Origin: Unio delphinus
Lineage: Eukaryota > Mollusca > Bivalvia > Unionida > Unionidae
Direction of reading: 5' to 3'
Assembly (NCBI GenBank): GCA_029339505.1
Contig: JAQISU010001235.1
Span: 40,354,815 to 40,418,814 of the forward strand
DNA length: 64,000 nucleotides
Of this stretch, positions 1 through 12,395 are shown in pieces (the first letter of the stretch is position 1; each line of letters opens with the position of its first letter). Both the position numbers and the translations under genes were made by a program. The notes under the pieces are model-generated. The model did no database searches and was not told the DNA's origin. It saw only the letters and a list, made by a program, of their open reading frames with translations.

Positions 1-249
1 ATGAATCATACGTTATTTTTTGTCCTTATAAGTTGGTGTCACATTCTCTTGTTTGCAAATACATAAGTGAGAAAATATGTTTTTGAAAAGTAAATGTAAT
101 GTTTTAACAATTGATAGGACTTAACTTTCACAACTATCAGATATTAGCATCCGAACCAGCAATGAAAGATAATAGCTTCCCAATCAGAAATCTGAGATAA
201 TCCGCACCATGTGATTACTTAGGATTAAGTAGAAAAGATTAGGGAGATT

Positions 250-3030
250 AATGTATTGACTCTATGTTAAAATAATGGTGAATAATGTATTCAATCTAAA
301 TAAAGATAATGGTGAATAATGTATTAACTCTAAATTAAGATAATGGTGAATAATGTATTCAATCTAAATTAAGATAATGGTGAATAATGTATTCAATCTA
401 AATAAAGATAATGGTGAATAATGTATTAACTCTAAATTAAGATAATGGTGAATAATGTATTGACTCTAAATTAAGATAATGGTGAATAATGTATTCAATC
501 TAAATAAAGATAATGGTGAATAATGTATTCAATCTAAATAAAGATAATGGTGAATAATGTATTAACTCTAAATAAAGATAATGGTGAATAATGTATTAAC
601 TCTAAATTAAGATAATGGTGAATAATGTATTGACTCTAAATTAAGATAATGGTGAATAATGTATTGACTCTAAATTAAGATAATGGTGAATAATGTATTG
701 ACTCTAAATTAAGATAATGGTGAATAATGTATTCAATCTAAATAAAGATAACGGTGAATAATGTATTGACTCTAAATTAAGATAATGGTGAATAATGTAT
801 TCAATCTAAATAAAGATAATGGTGAATAATGTATTAACTCTAAATAAAGATAATGGTGAATAATGTATTAACTCTAAATTAAGATAATGGTGAATAATGT
901 ATTGACTCTAAATTAAGATAATGGTGAATAATGTATTGACTCTAAATTAAGATAATGGTGAATAATGTATTGACTCTAAATTAAGATAATGGTGAATAAT
1001 GTATTGACTCTAAATTAAGATAATGGTGAATAATGTATTCAATCTAAATTAAGATAATGGTGAATCATTTATTGACTCTAAATTAAGATAATGGTGAATA
1101 ATGTATTCAATCTAAATAAAGATAATGGTGAATAATGTATTGACTCTGAATTAAGGTAATGGTGAATAATGTATTGACTCTAAATTAAGATAATGGTGAA
1201 TAATGTATTGACTCTAAATTAAGATAATGGTGAATAATGTATTAACTCTAAATTAAGATAATGGTGAATAATGTATTCAATCTAAATAAAGATAATGGTG
1301 AATAATGTATTCAATCTAAATAAAGATAATGGTGAATAATGTATTCAATCTAAATTAAGATCATGGTGAATAATTTATTGACTCTAAATTAAGATAATGG
1401 TGAATAATGTATTCAATCTAAATAAAGATATTGGTGAATAATGTATTGACTCTAAATTAAGATAATGGTGAATAATTTATTGACTCTTAATTAAGATAAT
1501 GGTGAATAATGTATTCAATCTAAATAAAGATAATGGTGAATAATGTATTGACTCTGAATTAAGGTAATTGTGAATAATGTATTGACTCTAAATTAAGATA
1601 ATGGTGAATAATGTATTGACTCTGAATTAAGATAATGGTGAATAATTTATTAACTCTAAATTAAGTTAATGGTGAATAATGTATTAACTCTAAATAAAGA
1701 TAATGGTGAATAATGTATTCAATCTAAATTAAGATAATGGTGAATAATGTATTTAGTCTAAATAAAGATAATGGTGAATAATGTATTCAATCTAAATTAA
1801 GATAATAGTGAATAATGTATTAACTCTAAATAAAGATAATGGTGAATAATGTATTGACTCTAAATTAAGATAATGGTGAATAATGTATTCAATCTAAATA
1901 AAGATAATGGTGAATAATGTATTGACTCTAAATTAAGATAATGGTGAATAATGTATTAACTCTAAATAAAGATAATGGTGAATAATGTATTCAATCTAAA
2001 TTAAGATAATGGTGAATAATGTATTCAATCTAAATAAAGATAATGGTGAATAATTTATTGACTCTAAATAAAGATAATGGTGAATAATGTATTCAATCTA
2101 AATTAAGATAATGGTGAATAATGTATTCAATCTAAATAAAGATAATGGTGAATAATTTATTGACTCTAAATTAAGATAATGGTGAATAATGTATTCAATC
2201 TAAATAAAGATAATGGTGAATAATGTATTGACTCTGAATTAAGGTAATGGTGAATAATATATTCAATCTAAATAAAGATAACGGTGAATAATGTATTCAA
2301 TTTTAATTAGGATGATGGTCAATAATGCATTCATTCTAAATTAAGGTAATGGTGAATACTGTATTTGATCTAAAATAAGATGATGGTGAATAATGTATTC
2401 AGTCTCAACGAAGTTAATAGTTAATAATGCGTTCAATCTAAATACAGATAATTGTGAATAATGTCTTCAATCTAAATTTTTAAATGGTGAATAATTTTTT
2501 TAATCTTAATTAAGACAATTGTGAATAATGAATTCAATCTTAATGAATGTAAGGGTCAATACTTTATTCAGTCTAAATTAAGATCATGTAGTCAATCATA
2601 ATTTAGATCATGACAAATAATGTATTTATTCTAAATTAAAATAGTGAACTATGTATTCAATCTAAAATCAAGATGTTGGTAATAATGTTTTAAATCTAAA
2701 TTTAGACAATGGTGAATAATGTATTCAATCTAAAATAAAATCATGGTGAATAAGGTCTTCAATCTAATTTAAGGTAATGGTGAAGACGGTTTTCACGTAT
2801 ATTTGAAGATAATGGGAACTAATATATTCCCAGCTAAGCGTTGATAATGGCTGATAATGTAATCAAAATTGTTGAGTGACTAACAAGGTGGATAATATAT
2901 TTAAGTACGATTTTTTCACATATCTGATTGAATAAAATGGTGAATTACGTTGTTTTCACATTATGTGAATAAAATGGTGAATAATGTTTCCACATTTATG
3001 TGAATAAAATGGTGAATAATGTTTTCACAA
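250..3030. repeat. 34-bp AT-rich satellite array
   Basis: About 75 tandem copies of a 34-bp unit built on GATAATGGTGAATAATGTAT followed by a 14-base variable half. The variable half comes in three main types: TCAATCTAAATAAA, TGACTCTAAATTAA and TAACTCTAAATWAA. Copies are near identical to about 2280 and decay progressively to 3030, where only GTGAATAAAATGG-like remnants remain. Variants repeat in blocks: the series starting at 561 recurs at 833, exactly eight units later. No coding potential is seen. Confidence 0.97.
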
Positions 3031-4195
3031 ATCTGAAGTTAATGCATGGTAAGGAGGCAGACTAGACTCATCAGATACTTTCATTTTTAAAAAAAATTAT
3101 CAACTTAGTAACCTTTCTAGCATATTTCCAAGCGGCATGGGTATATTCAACATCATCTTTTAAACTGGTGTTTTCGTTTTTCTTGGCTTTTCTGATTGTA
3201 TTAATTTTCCCATTATGAAGTTTTCTAGATTTCTCTCCGAAATGGATTGAATTATGTTCGTCTTCCGTGTAAGACGTACACTATCTCCATCGATCCTTGG
3301 TTTAGTTGATGGATCTTGCAAAACATTTTAACACATTTTAACTTAATTTACTTACAGCTTACTGTTTTCTAGAATTAAGTCTTTTCAGGTCTAGCCTGGT
3401 ATCTGGAACAACAATGTTAGAGTTGGATCAGCTTGGAAGCTCTCCAGTAGTCTGGTGATGATAGCAAGGTTTGATAAGGACATGTGCAGTGTACTGCCAT
3501 AAGTGCCATGAGACGTTCATATCACCACACTGGCTTAGGTCTTCGTGAGAGAGATTAGCAGCATTGTTTAGTAAGGTAAAGCCTGCCTAGGAACTTTATT
3601 TTCCTAACCCATTGTAACCTTTTGTAGTTATCGACATTGAAATGTAATGCAATTTTGCTATACAACATTTTAGTGGTTACATCAAAAGTTTAAATCTGAG
3701 TGCGCTATTAGTTATACAAATGACTGCCTAAATACCTGACATAATAAATATGGAACATAGCACCTGTCATTACTTCTGTAGTGTGTACATATATATGCAC
3801 CTGGACAGGCATTTTGCGGTTTGTTGCCAAAATGACTGAGTCATGTTACATCACTATCCCTGGAAAAAATGTTCTCCGTTATACAGACCCAAACTACCAT
3901 TAATTTTAAATACCATTGATTAGTCGACCTTTCTGTCTTAAAGTTGTCAAACTGTGTTTTTAAATGTTTATGAAAACTTTTTTTTCAATAAATTTTAGTT
4001 TATGAATTTAAATGTTTATTTAATTTTTCATTAAAATTTTAACTGATCAATATTTTAAACTTCAAACATAGTTTCAAACAGGTCTTATCTTGTAGTACAG
4101 TTAGGTTTTTACTGCATTGAAAAAGTCCTATAATTAAGGAAGAGATATCAAATTTTGTTTTGATTTCTCAAAAGCACTTGGACCAACACGTACAC
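3031..4195. other. unannotated AT-rich sequence
   Basis: No open frame of note, no repeat with a partner in the window, and no RNA gene seen. Confidence 0.6.
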
Positions 4196-4515
4196 ATTGT
4201 TTATTCTTGAGAATATGAGCTCAGAGAGTGGTTGTCTGTGTGTATTTTAGCCGACAGTGCACAATGATTAATAAGGCCTTGGTGATAATCCGGAAGTGAA
4301 ATCAGTGTTCTGTTTACATGCTGTTCTGTTTACAGTTCAGCCACTAAAAAAAATGCCGGTGAACCCTTGACAAGAACTTCACCGCGAAGTCATCTTTGGA
4401 TGTAGTTTAGATTAACATATGATTTGTATTGATTGTCGCACAGTTGAAATGTCAGTACTGAGAAATATATGTAGAAAACATATAGTAAAATTAACTGTGA
4501 TGTATGTCCATAGGA
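4196..4515 (+). repeat. dispersed repeat, copy 1 (inverted partner at 43735-44065)
   Basis: About 320 bp whose reverse complement reappears at 43735-44065. Both share the stretches around AATAAGGCCTTGGTGAT, the run ending GTTCTGTTTACA, and TCAGTACTGAGAAATATATG. Identity is high but interrupted by small indels. Neither copy has an ORF, a clear terminal repeat or a tRNA-like head, so the family stays unnamed. Confidence 0.75.
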
Positions 4516-5325
4516 TGGACCGAACTCATTATTTTAAAATAAGACACAATATACATTAATCACCCTTGGTAATCGTTGTACGTCAGAAACGAAACTCGAG
4601 TACATGTTTTTAATAAATAAAAGGGTTTATGCTATTCCTCGAGGGCAAGCCACATAAACTCTTGTGGTATTAGTGTTGATGGCGATCAATACAGCACATG
4701 ATTTCGAATTTTGTACACTTCTTGTGGACTTAGTGGTCCCATTCGTCTCATGATATTCATGAACTATTTGATTTAAAAGTTATGTACGTGAAGCAGCAGG
4801 CATATCATAATTAAATGACAAGATGGGGTTTTCTCCGGTCTTACTATTTCTAAATCTATCATGTACTCGAGATTATTCCAAAAATGCACTGACAGTATAT
4901 CATAATCCCATAGATAATGTTTACATCTTTCAATCCATATTATTTACGGGAGGTTGTGAATTCCCAACAAAGTTTTGAAGTTATATCAGGACGCTATTTG
5001 AAATATATACCTTCCGTGAAGTAAATAACTGATCCACTGCGGTTGGATTTTGACCTCTGTTACGAATTGCGAACGAAATTTTAAAACCTTACATAGTACA
5101 AAGCTTGCTGTGCTCTCCAACCATACTTTCAGCATGCCACGAAGTCATTTTTTAAAAAAATGTTTTGAAGATTAAACTTCAACATTATCCTGATATCAAT
5201 CACAACTGGAATTATTTCTTTTTTTTAAAGACAGTATCTTAGTTTTCAACTGCATGTACAAAATCAAGAGTTTGGTTCGCGCATTACTATTTCTCTCTCG
5301 AGTCCTGTATGAAATTTAAACCGAT

Positions 5326-5327
<2 letters not shown>
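4516..5327. other. unannotated sequence
   Basis: Nothing recognisable on either strand. Confidence 0.6.

Positions 5328-5388
<61 letters not shown>
5328..5388. repeat. (TG)n microsatellite
   Basis: An uninterrupted TG run of about 30 repeats. Confidence 0.98.
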
Positions 5389-5389
<1 letters not shown>

Positions 5390-6200
5390 TTCAGGGTTAA
5401 ATAGTTGATAAAATCTTTTACGTGTTATGTGAATCAGACAACTTTATTAAACTTTACAGTGAATACTTGGACATCTTCACTAATTTACCCCATAAGCATG
5501 TTTATCCGATATACTAAGGCTTATTATCGCACCTTTTCGCACAAGAATGTGACAAAAATACGTGCAACACCTGGTCCATATACCCGATTTAAAGTTGTTA
5601 CTCAAATCACTTGTATATACAAAAGAAAGGGAGGATCGCAACTATTATTTCCATCACGACATGTATCACTAACTTAGCGGCATTATGGTTTGTCGGCTAA
5701 AGTTACGAATATGTGCTTGGATTTGGCTTGTGTATGCACAATACGTGTTATAGCATTCGAGTTGGTTATTCTATGCTCGCTTTGCTACAGTATGAATTTA
5801 CCTTATCTGTCTGTTAGTCTTGTTATGTTGGGCGTTTAGGTAAGTTGTAAAGTACTCTAGGGGAGTATCTAATTTCCATACAAATATTTCTAATTTAGGT
5901 CCGTTATAAGGGACATGTGATACTGCGACAGTCCAGTGTGAAGGGGTCTCTCCGTTTCAAAGAGTATATGCTTTTTTTTTCTGATTGGAGACATCAAACG
6001 CGATGCTCACATGGAAGCCATTTCTTGCAGCGCAAACGTGCAAGAGCTCTGGCGCTGATATTATAAATTTGCCCCTTTTGATAATCCGTATTTTGTGTCC
6101 GCTTAGTATTGTTAATATCATATTGTCTTGAGGATCGTGCATTTCGTATGCGGATGCATCCTCTGCCAAATGTAAGCCATTTTGACTTATTCTTCAGGCT
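5389..6200. other. unannotated sequence
   Basis: Only short open frames are present (5405-5677 plus, 5957-6169 minus). Neither has a recognisable domain or splice context, so neither is called a gene. Confidence 0.5.
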
Positions 6201-6430
6201 TCAGCTACCTATTTGCTTACGTTAGGGTCAAGGGTTAGGGTTAGCTACCTATTTGCTTACGTTAGGGTCAAGGGTTAGGGTTAGCTACCTATTTGCTTAC
6301 GTTAGGGTCAAGGATTAGGGTCAGCTACCTATTTGCTTACGTTAGGGTCAAGGGTTAGAGTCAGCTACATATTTGCTTACGTTAGGGTCAAGGGTTAGGG
6401 TTAGCTACCTATTTGCTTACCTTAGGGTCA
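6201..6430 (+). repeat. 40-bp telomere-motif minisatellite
   Basis: Nearly six exact 40-bp copies, with starts at 6201, 6241, 6281, 6321, 6361 and 6401. Each pairs AGCTACCTATTTGCTTACG with TTAGGGTCAAGGGTTAGGGT. The second half contains two to three TTAGGG telomere hexamers, one interrupted by TCA. It is a complex minisatellite rather than a pure interstitial telomere block. Confidence 0.95.
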
Positions 6431-7286
6431 ATTGCACTGTTGGCTGCTGAACTTGAGAGGCAATGCAATACAAAATGAACTTGGCTAAGAAGTTTTGCTC
6501 CAGTATCAAATCACCTACCCCTCATTCTGGCCTTAACTCCACCCAAATCTTCCCCGACAAAGTCGATTTTTATAACAGAATAAAATGCACATTGAGTTAT
6601 TAAATTCTATGAGGGGGAAAACTCTGGCCTCCGTTTTCAACGGTTAATGTCTGGTCCGGCATTATTGTTTTTTTTTCCCCCACTCTCTTATGAGATCAAA
6701 GACAATGAATAACAATAGTACAAGATGCTGTTGGGAAATAAATACGTTTGATGCTGAATCTTAACAGGCCTTTACACCATTCCCTTTTCACGAAAAGTAC
6801 CGGTGGAAGAGCGAACGTGTAGACGAATGCCACACGATTTATTGATGATGTTTCTATCTTATAATTACCTCCGACACCTGATTAAACATCATTGGTTATA
6901 AATCTTGTCCCAGAAAATGTTAAGTCCAATCTTGTTAATGGCATGCAATCGGCAAAGTTCAAAGTTAACATTATTATCATTATTGCAATGGAAATGATCA
7001 CACTATTCAAATTGTTCTTAAACCCTTATAATCTATTTATGGTGTATGTGAACAAAACGTAAAAGTTATCTCGATATTGTATTCCAAAAATAAATAACTG
7101 TATAGTTTGTATTTATATATTTTATATGTATTTATATTTACCAAGGTTCCAGAAATGGCATGCATTGGAACTGCATGTTTCTACCACAAGATCCATCACA
7201 TTCAATTAAAATGCAAAATCTGCTACAAATTCCCTGAAATCTGAAATGAATGTAGTAAATCTTACCCACTATAACTTTAAAGTCTT
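6431..7286. other. unannotated sequence
   Basis: AT-rich DNA without ORFs or repeats that I can place. Confidence 0.6.
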
Positions 7287-7408
7287 GTTAGTATACCAAG
7301 ATTAACAAATTATACCGATTATTTATGTTAGTATACCAAGATTAACAAATTATACCGATTATTTATGTTAGTATACCAAGATTAACAAATTATACCGATT
7401 ATTTATGT
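7287..7408. repeat. 40-bp triplication
   Basis: Three essentially identical tandem copies of a 40-bp unit beginning GTTAGTATACCAAGATTAAC. Confidence 0.95.
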
Positions 7409-7831
7409 TCCACTTTGGTGCTATCTTCATCTCAATCATTAAAAACATTTGACAAAATAGCGTAATTATTCAAAAAGATTCTAAGCACTGTATCCCTCAT
7501 ATTTCGTAATGACGCATTTCGACGCAAAACCCTGTCTGTGCAACGGTGCCTTTGACGGTTATATTGACAAATCTGAGTAATATATCCAGTGCTATAAAAC
7601 TCAAGCATGTAAACACATAACTATCACTTAGACGGGTGAGAGAATGACAGAAAGTAATTATGACACAACTCGTTAAATCGCAATAAAGTAGTCAACAATT
7701 ATTTGGATTATATAAGTACTAACCAAAAATGATGTTGTCACGATGACAATCAGGTTTTTCTTGCGACTGTGATGAAAGGATCCCTCTTAAAAAGTACGGT
7801 TGCTTTCTTTTTGGACTGAATTTCTTTTATG
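7409..7831. other. unannotated sequence
   Basis: Nothing recognised; the DNA ends at the target duplication of the SINE that follows. Confidence 0.6.
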
Positions 7832-7845
7832 TTTTTGCAAATAGT

Positions 7846-8091
7846 TATTTTTATTGTTATTGTAGAGTTTAACGCCATTTTTAAGCACACGATATGCTAT
7901 ATGTGACGGCCAGTATTAACGGTGGAGGAAAAACCCGGGGGAAATCCCGGAAAGAACCACCGACCCACGAGAAACTACAGGCAAGCTTTCTCGCATACCC
8001 ACATTGGTCGAATCTGAGACTCGAACCAACGCAGACAGAGGTGAGATGGCAGTGATCTGTAACGGAGAGCGCTTTAGACCACTCGGGGCCC
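7846..8091 (-). mobile_element. tRNA-derived SINE, copy 1
   Basis: On the minus strand the element starts at 8091 with a tRNA-like head: GGGCCCCGAGTGG is followed by an A-box-like region and a B-box-like TTCGAGTCTCAGATTC. It ends near 7846 with a tail carrying GGCGTTAAACTC and a short AATAACAATAA run. A perfect 14-bp target duplication, TTTTTGCAAATAGT, flanks it at 7832-7845 and 8092-8105. The same family occurs at 19321-19564 and 62349-62603. Transcription would be by RNA polymerase III and mobility would need a LINE in trans; both are family knowledge. Confidence 0.9.
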
Positions 8092-8247
8092 TTTTTGCAA
8101 ATAGTACAACACATAATGTGGAGTTTCCGTTAGTTAATAATTGTGACTGACGATGAGACGTAGCTTACAAAGCCGACAATCCAAATCTAATTGGGATAGT
8201 TTTAAATATTTATAGCATGTACAGCCTGAAATTGATGAATTCGTACT

Positions 8248-8251
<4 letters not shown>

Positions 8252-8336
<85 letters not shown>
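8252..8336. repeat. (GA)n microsatellite
   Basis: An uninterrupted GA run of about 42 repeats. Confidence 0.98.
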
Positions 8337-8337
<1 letters not shown>

Positions 8338-9359
8338 TATCTTCTTCCAATAAATTGTGTATGGAGTTAATACTAAATGAAAATAAATACGGATCTCATT
8401 TTTGGGACCTAAAGACTACTGATATATACAGGTGTGACCTGCTGTAACAGATGGTTAGACATTGCGCGATTGCAGAGCATATGCATTCAGGTAATTTCCG
8501 CCCTTGTCAAGCATATAAATTGGTGTAATTGTTTTAGCTTTTATGTTTGTCAAAAAAGTATAATTGTACTAAAGTACCTAACCCTGTCGTAGGTAGCGGA
8601 CAAGGGAAATGTCAACGGCAATTAAAAACGTTAATTGTTCATCGCAAAACGACTACAAATGTTATCACGAAACTGGAGTACACGTCAAAACAAGGAATTT
8701 TCTATTCAAGTAAAACTGCCAGTGGCTAGCAACAAAGGGTTGAGTGATCAAACATTAGTACGCCCTTTATTTTTTTTCTTTGTTTTGTTTTCTTCTTATA
8801 TTTTAAAATGCTACAAAATATACGGTATAAATAATCGTTTACCCTTATACAGTATTTAATATTTTTAAAATATATTCTGCTAAAGAAACTTTATAATAGC
8901 TATGATCCGAAGCTTAAAGCAAACATGCGTCACAAGAAGTGAGAGTGTTTATCATGTATACAGGATTTTAACATCCCGGCTTGAGGCGTGTGTTTTGGTA
9001 GGTGAATATAGTTGATATATTCTGATCTTATCGTGCATTATTGCTTTAATTCTTTACATTTTATAACCGTACAATTTCTCAAACTTTAGCCAGCGAAATA
9101 TTGAAGGCAAACAGTATAATAACATGAATAATGAATTTTGGTTTGTGACCTAGGTTAAAGTTCCTACCCCGTGACCTTGTCCTCACATTCCACGCGACCC
9201 CACTAAGCGAAATTACCATGAGGCGCCCATGTCTTTGGAAAGTAATTTTGGGTGGATGATATTAAGCAAGATTAGCATGCCCCTGTTAGCAATCACTTGA
9301 TTGTGAAACCTAGTGATGACTGAGGGTACAAATCCTGTAGCCTCAATACACCAGCACAG
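8337..9359. other. unannotated sequence
   Basis: Only short frames without similarity that I recognise; no repeat seen. Confidence 0.6.
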
Positions 9360-9367
9360 CATGCAAA

Positions 9368-9531
9368 CAACGCTCCCTCTAAGCGAATGGTAGATGTGCG
9401 CGCAGTGCTCGCTGCATTGCGCAAGCATTACTGAGACCAGCAAAATTTAACGTTGGACTGAGCAAAAGTTAACTTTGGATTGACAATTCAGCTGCGCGGG
9501 GATGCCTGAGCGCAGCTTGGAGGGCACGTTG
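9368..9531. mobile_element. short hAT-type MITE
   Basis: A 164-bp non-coding element. Its ends are inverted copies: CAACGCTCCCTCTAAGC at the left, and CAACGTGCCCTCCAAGC when the right end is read on the other strand. It is flanked by a perfect 8-bp duplication, CATGCAAA (9360-9367 and 9532-9539). The 8-bp duplication and the CA start fit the hAT superfamily. It has no transposase and would depend on one in trans. Confidence 0.8.
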
Positions 9532-9539
9532 CATGCAAA

Positions 9540-10152
9540 CCTTTGCTCGATTTTCACTGCCTGTATATCAGAGATAATGCACCAGTTCCAAAGCTATGCT
9601 CGGGGTCACTGGTGGTTTTCCATTTCAGCCATTACGATCTCAAACTTCGCCATGCTAATTTATTTGTCATCAACAGCTAATGAGATGACTTGAGTAATTG
9701 TATTGTGATTGCTTTGTCCCGCCGCGAGAAGTTCTGAATAGAAACGTATTCCCTAATACAGCCATAACGAGACCATGCTTTTTAATTTATCAGCGCCAGT
9801 TACAACGGCTACTATTGATAAAGTTCCAACAACAATTCCGATTGGTGTGCCTCTAATAGCAGCTATAGACCCGATTCCCGCCACACGCAGACCGATGATT
9901 CCGCAAATGACCTCTAAAATCACGCACACGCGTTGCATTACACGATTGTAACTCGCAACGGTTGTTCCAGTTGTATTCCTTCGGTAAGTTTGAGGTTTAT
10001 CATAATTACTCTGTTAATAATATGATCGCAAAGTATAATTGCTCGACAAACTGTCTCTGTTGAGTGCAATACGCACACGTAACTGCAAATAATTATCTTA
10101 GTTTAGTTGTACAATTGCCATAAACAATATTCATTTCTCAGGCAGTTGAACA
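9540..10152. other. unannotated sequence
   Basis: A 61-residue hydrophobic open frame lies on the minus strand (9753-9938, rich in Gly, Ile and Val). I could not tie it to a family, so no gene is called. Confidence 0.5.
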
Positions 10153-10315
10153 TTCTGCAGACCTAGTGCCAAATTTACTTAAACCCTTATTGATTGCACA
10201 ATTGATTAGTGTCAAAATTGATTGTACCTGTCGTGTTCTGCGGACCTAGTGCCACGTTTACTTAAACCCTTATTGACTGCACAATAGATTAGTGTCAAAA
10301 TTGATTGTACCTGTC
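10153..10315 (+). repeat. 83-bp tandem duplication
   Basis: Two adjacent copies, starting at 10153 and 10236, each beginning TTCTGCRGACCTAGTGCC and ending GATTGTACCTGTC, with a few substitutions. Confidence 0.93.
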
Positions 10316-10648
10316 TTCGCCCAAAAACTGTTACACGGATAAGTGTCTTTGTTGAATAACGTGGTCCCAGCTGTAGATTTTTATCTGACCCGTAACAAGA
10401 TTATATTACAGGGTATACGCGAGTCCGTTAACGCCACGCTGATACACGTATTAATCAACATGAGACACAACAATACCATAAATGCACTACTTGTAAGGCG
10501 ATCTGATTATTCCATTAATTATATGTAATGATAGAATTGATCTTAAATACAAATGCGAAATTTAGTTCATTACCCTTCCTGATAGATGCTAAGTTTTTCA
10601 AACTGACTTTAATCTCCGGCGATTAACTGCACTGATACTTTATTTACA

Positions 10649-10868
10649 GAAGATACATTAATATTATCATTGCGTACGAAAGTATTTATTAAAGTTACAT
10701 TAATATTATCATTGCGTACGAAGGTACTTATTAAAGATACATTAATAGTATCATTGCGTACGAAGGTACTTATTAAAGATACATTAATAGTATCATTGCG
10801 TCCTATGGTCTGTATTAAATATACAATAATATTAACATCCTATCCGAAGGTCCGTATTAAAGATACTT
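10649..10868 (+). repeat. 42-bp minisatellite
   Basis: Five copies of a 42-bp unit (core GTACGAAGGTACTTATTAAA), the last two diverged. Because 42 is a multiple of three, a spurious 69-codon frame with a 14-residue periodicity stays open through the array. It is not taken as a gene. Confidence 0.93.
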
Positions 10869-11113
10869 TGAAAAGCTGAATAAACTTTTTTTTTTTATTA
10901 CCCACCATCCACAATGAAATAATATTCAGATTAATCAATACAGTCCAGACTCACGCATTTTTCAGATGTGATATTTAGTTCTATTAAAAAAATATATACA
11001 ATAGCATTGATTATAAGTTAACCATGTGTTATGGTTTTGTCCACTCTCACAGAGCGTCATGTTACCACGATGGCTTATATTTCATTGATCTGTACCTATA
11101 TTGATGCGAATCC

Positions 11114-11740
11114 AGGAAAAAAAGTCACAGAAAAAAAGTCACAGGAAAAAAAGTCACAATGAAAAAGAGCCCTAGGAAAAAGTCACAGGATAAAAATAAG
11201 TGAGAATATCACACAAATTTAGAAACCATAAATAATATATTACGATGGAGATAATTTTAAATAAAATTCAAATATATACACTCCGAAAAATTTCAACTTG
11301 TAATGAAAACTAAATCCAATAGAACTATTATCTAGCTTATAATAACATTAAACGTTTGGCTGAAACCAGTATGTTGAATTGTTTAACAATCCCAGGCTAC
11401 AAAGGGACATTACATCATAAAAATCTTTTGTTCTGCCAATGTAACAAATTAGTGTCTTACTTGGCTTCAGACCTATATTCATCTATTCCATATTGTATTC
11501 AATGAAGCAAATGCAATGTTTATTTCATTATTTGTTCACATTAGGTTGACATTTTTTTGGATATGTATCTATTTGATTTTTATGTAAAGTTTTCTCTATA
11601 GTAATATAGTATGTACTGTACCAAAATTTGTGTTATATTCCCGTTTTTAACCTGTGATTTTTTTCTATAACTCTTAATTCTTGTGACTTTTTTTCTTGCG
11701 ACATTTTTCCGTAACTTTTTTCATTTGGCTTTTTTCCTGG
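11114..11740. repeat. fold-back array of a GTGACTTTTTTCC motif
   Basis: The left arm (11114-11200) repeats GGAAAAAAAGTCACA about five times. The right arm (11640-11740) repeats its reverse complement, TGTGACTTTTTTCY, about five times. About 440 bp of AT-rich spacer separates them, and the outermost bases read CCAGGAAAAAA and TTTTTTCCTGG. This looks like a fold-back structure or a transposon with tandem-repeat termini. No flanking duplication was found. Confidence 0.7.
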
Positions 11741-11742
11741 AT

Positions 11743-11743
<1 letters not shown>

Positions 11744-11783
<40 letters not shown>

Positions 11784-11813
11784 CTGGTGAGTGATCTTTA
11801 AGGGGAGTCATAA

Positions 11814-11872
<59 letters not shown>
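11744..11872. repeat. (AAT)n then (CT)n/(CA)n microsatellites
   Basis: An AAT run at about 11744-11781, then a unique spacer, then CT at about 11815-11861 passing directly into CA to 11872. Confidence 0.95.
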
Positions 11873-12044
11873 TACTCTTTATAGGTAAAGATACAATTCC
11901 ATTTTCCATTTAATTTTTATACAGAATTTTGATTTACAAGAGTTTCAATTTCGGACTTGATTCCTGTTGGAACGTTATATAAAATTGGATGTAAGATTAT
12001 AAAATTACAGTGCTCAACTTTTCAAGAGATTTGAATATCTAGCC

Positions 12045-12395
12045 ACAATTGTGACTTTTGTCATAGCCAGAATTGTGACTTTTTTCCTAGCCAATGTGTT
12101 TAAGATATTAAAAATTATTTTTTTTTACAGACATCTAATGTCATCAGTGGCGTAGCCAACCCTCGTGGGATGACCAAAAATCTATTATCATGCATTATTA
12201 TGTGAATTTAAAAATGAAAATTTATATATTTACTCTGAAATTAAAGTTAGTCCTACCCAAAACTGTGACTTTTTTCCTACCCAAAACTGTGACTTTTTTT
12301 CCGCAGAGTGTGACTTTTTTTCCTGTGACTTTTTTTCCTAGCCGAAATTGTGACTTTTTTCCGTTACTTTTTTTCCTGTGACTTTTTTTCCGCGC
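12045..12395. repeat. second GTGACTTTTTTCC array
   Basis: About nine further copies of TGTGACTTTTTTCC are scattered at 12045-12085 and packed at 12258-12395, all in the orientation of the right arm of the 11.1-11.7 kb fold-back. A hAT-terminus-like CAGTGGCGTAGCC lies between them at about 12145 without a matching partner. Confidence 0.8.

Noticed and set aside
5957..6169. 70-codon minus frame with plausible protein-like composition
   Set aside because: No homology I recognise, no splice or promoter context.
7846..8091. Functional tRNA gene from the tRNA-like promoter boxes
   Set aside because: The head does not fold to a complete tRNA and is fused to a SINE body with a target duplication.
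8217..8447. Open frame encoding Arg-Glu repeats
   Set aside because: It is the (GA)n microsatellite read in frame; no flanking coding signal.
9753..9938. Hydrophobic Gly/Ile/Val-rich minus frame, loosely similar in character to one at 13173-13394
   Set aside because: Low-complexity hydrophobic composition; I could not show that the two are related or belong to a known family.
10670..10879. 69-codon frame with 14-residue repeat
   Set aside because: The 42-bp minisatellite is divisible by three, so an open frame is expected by chance.
12140..12160. hAT terminus-like CAGTGGCGTAGCC
   Set aside because: No inverted partner and no 8-bp duplication found nearby.
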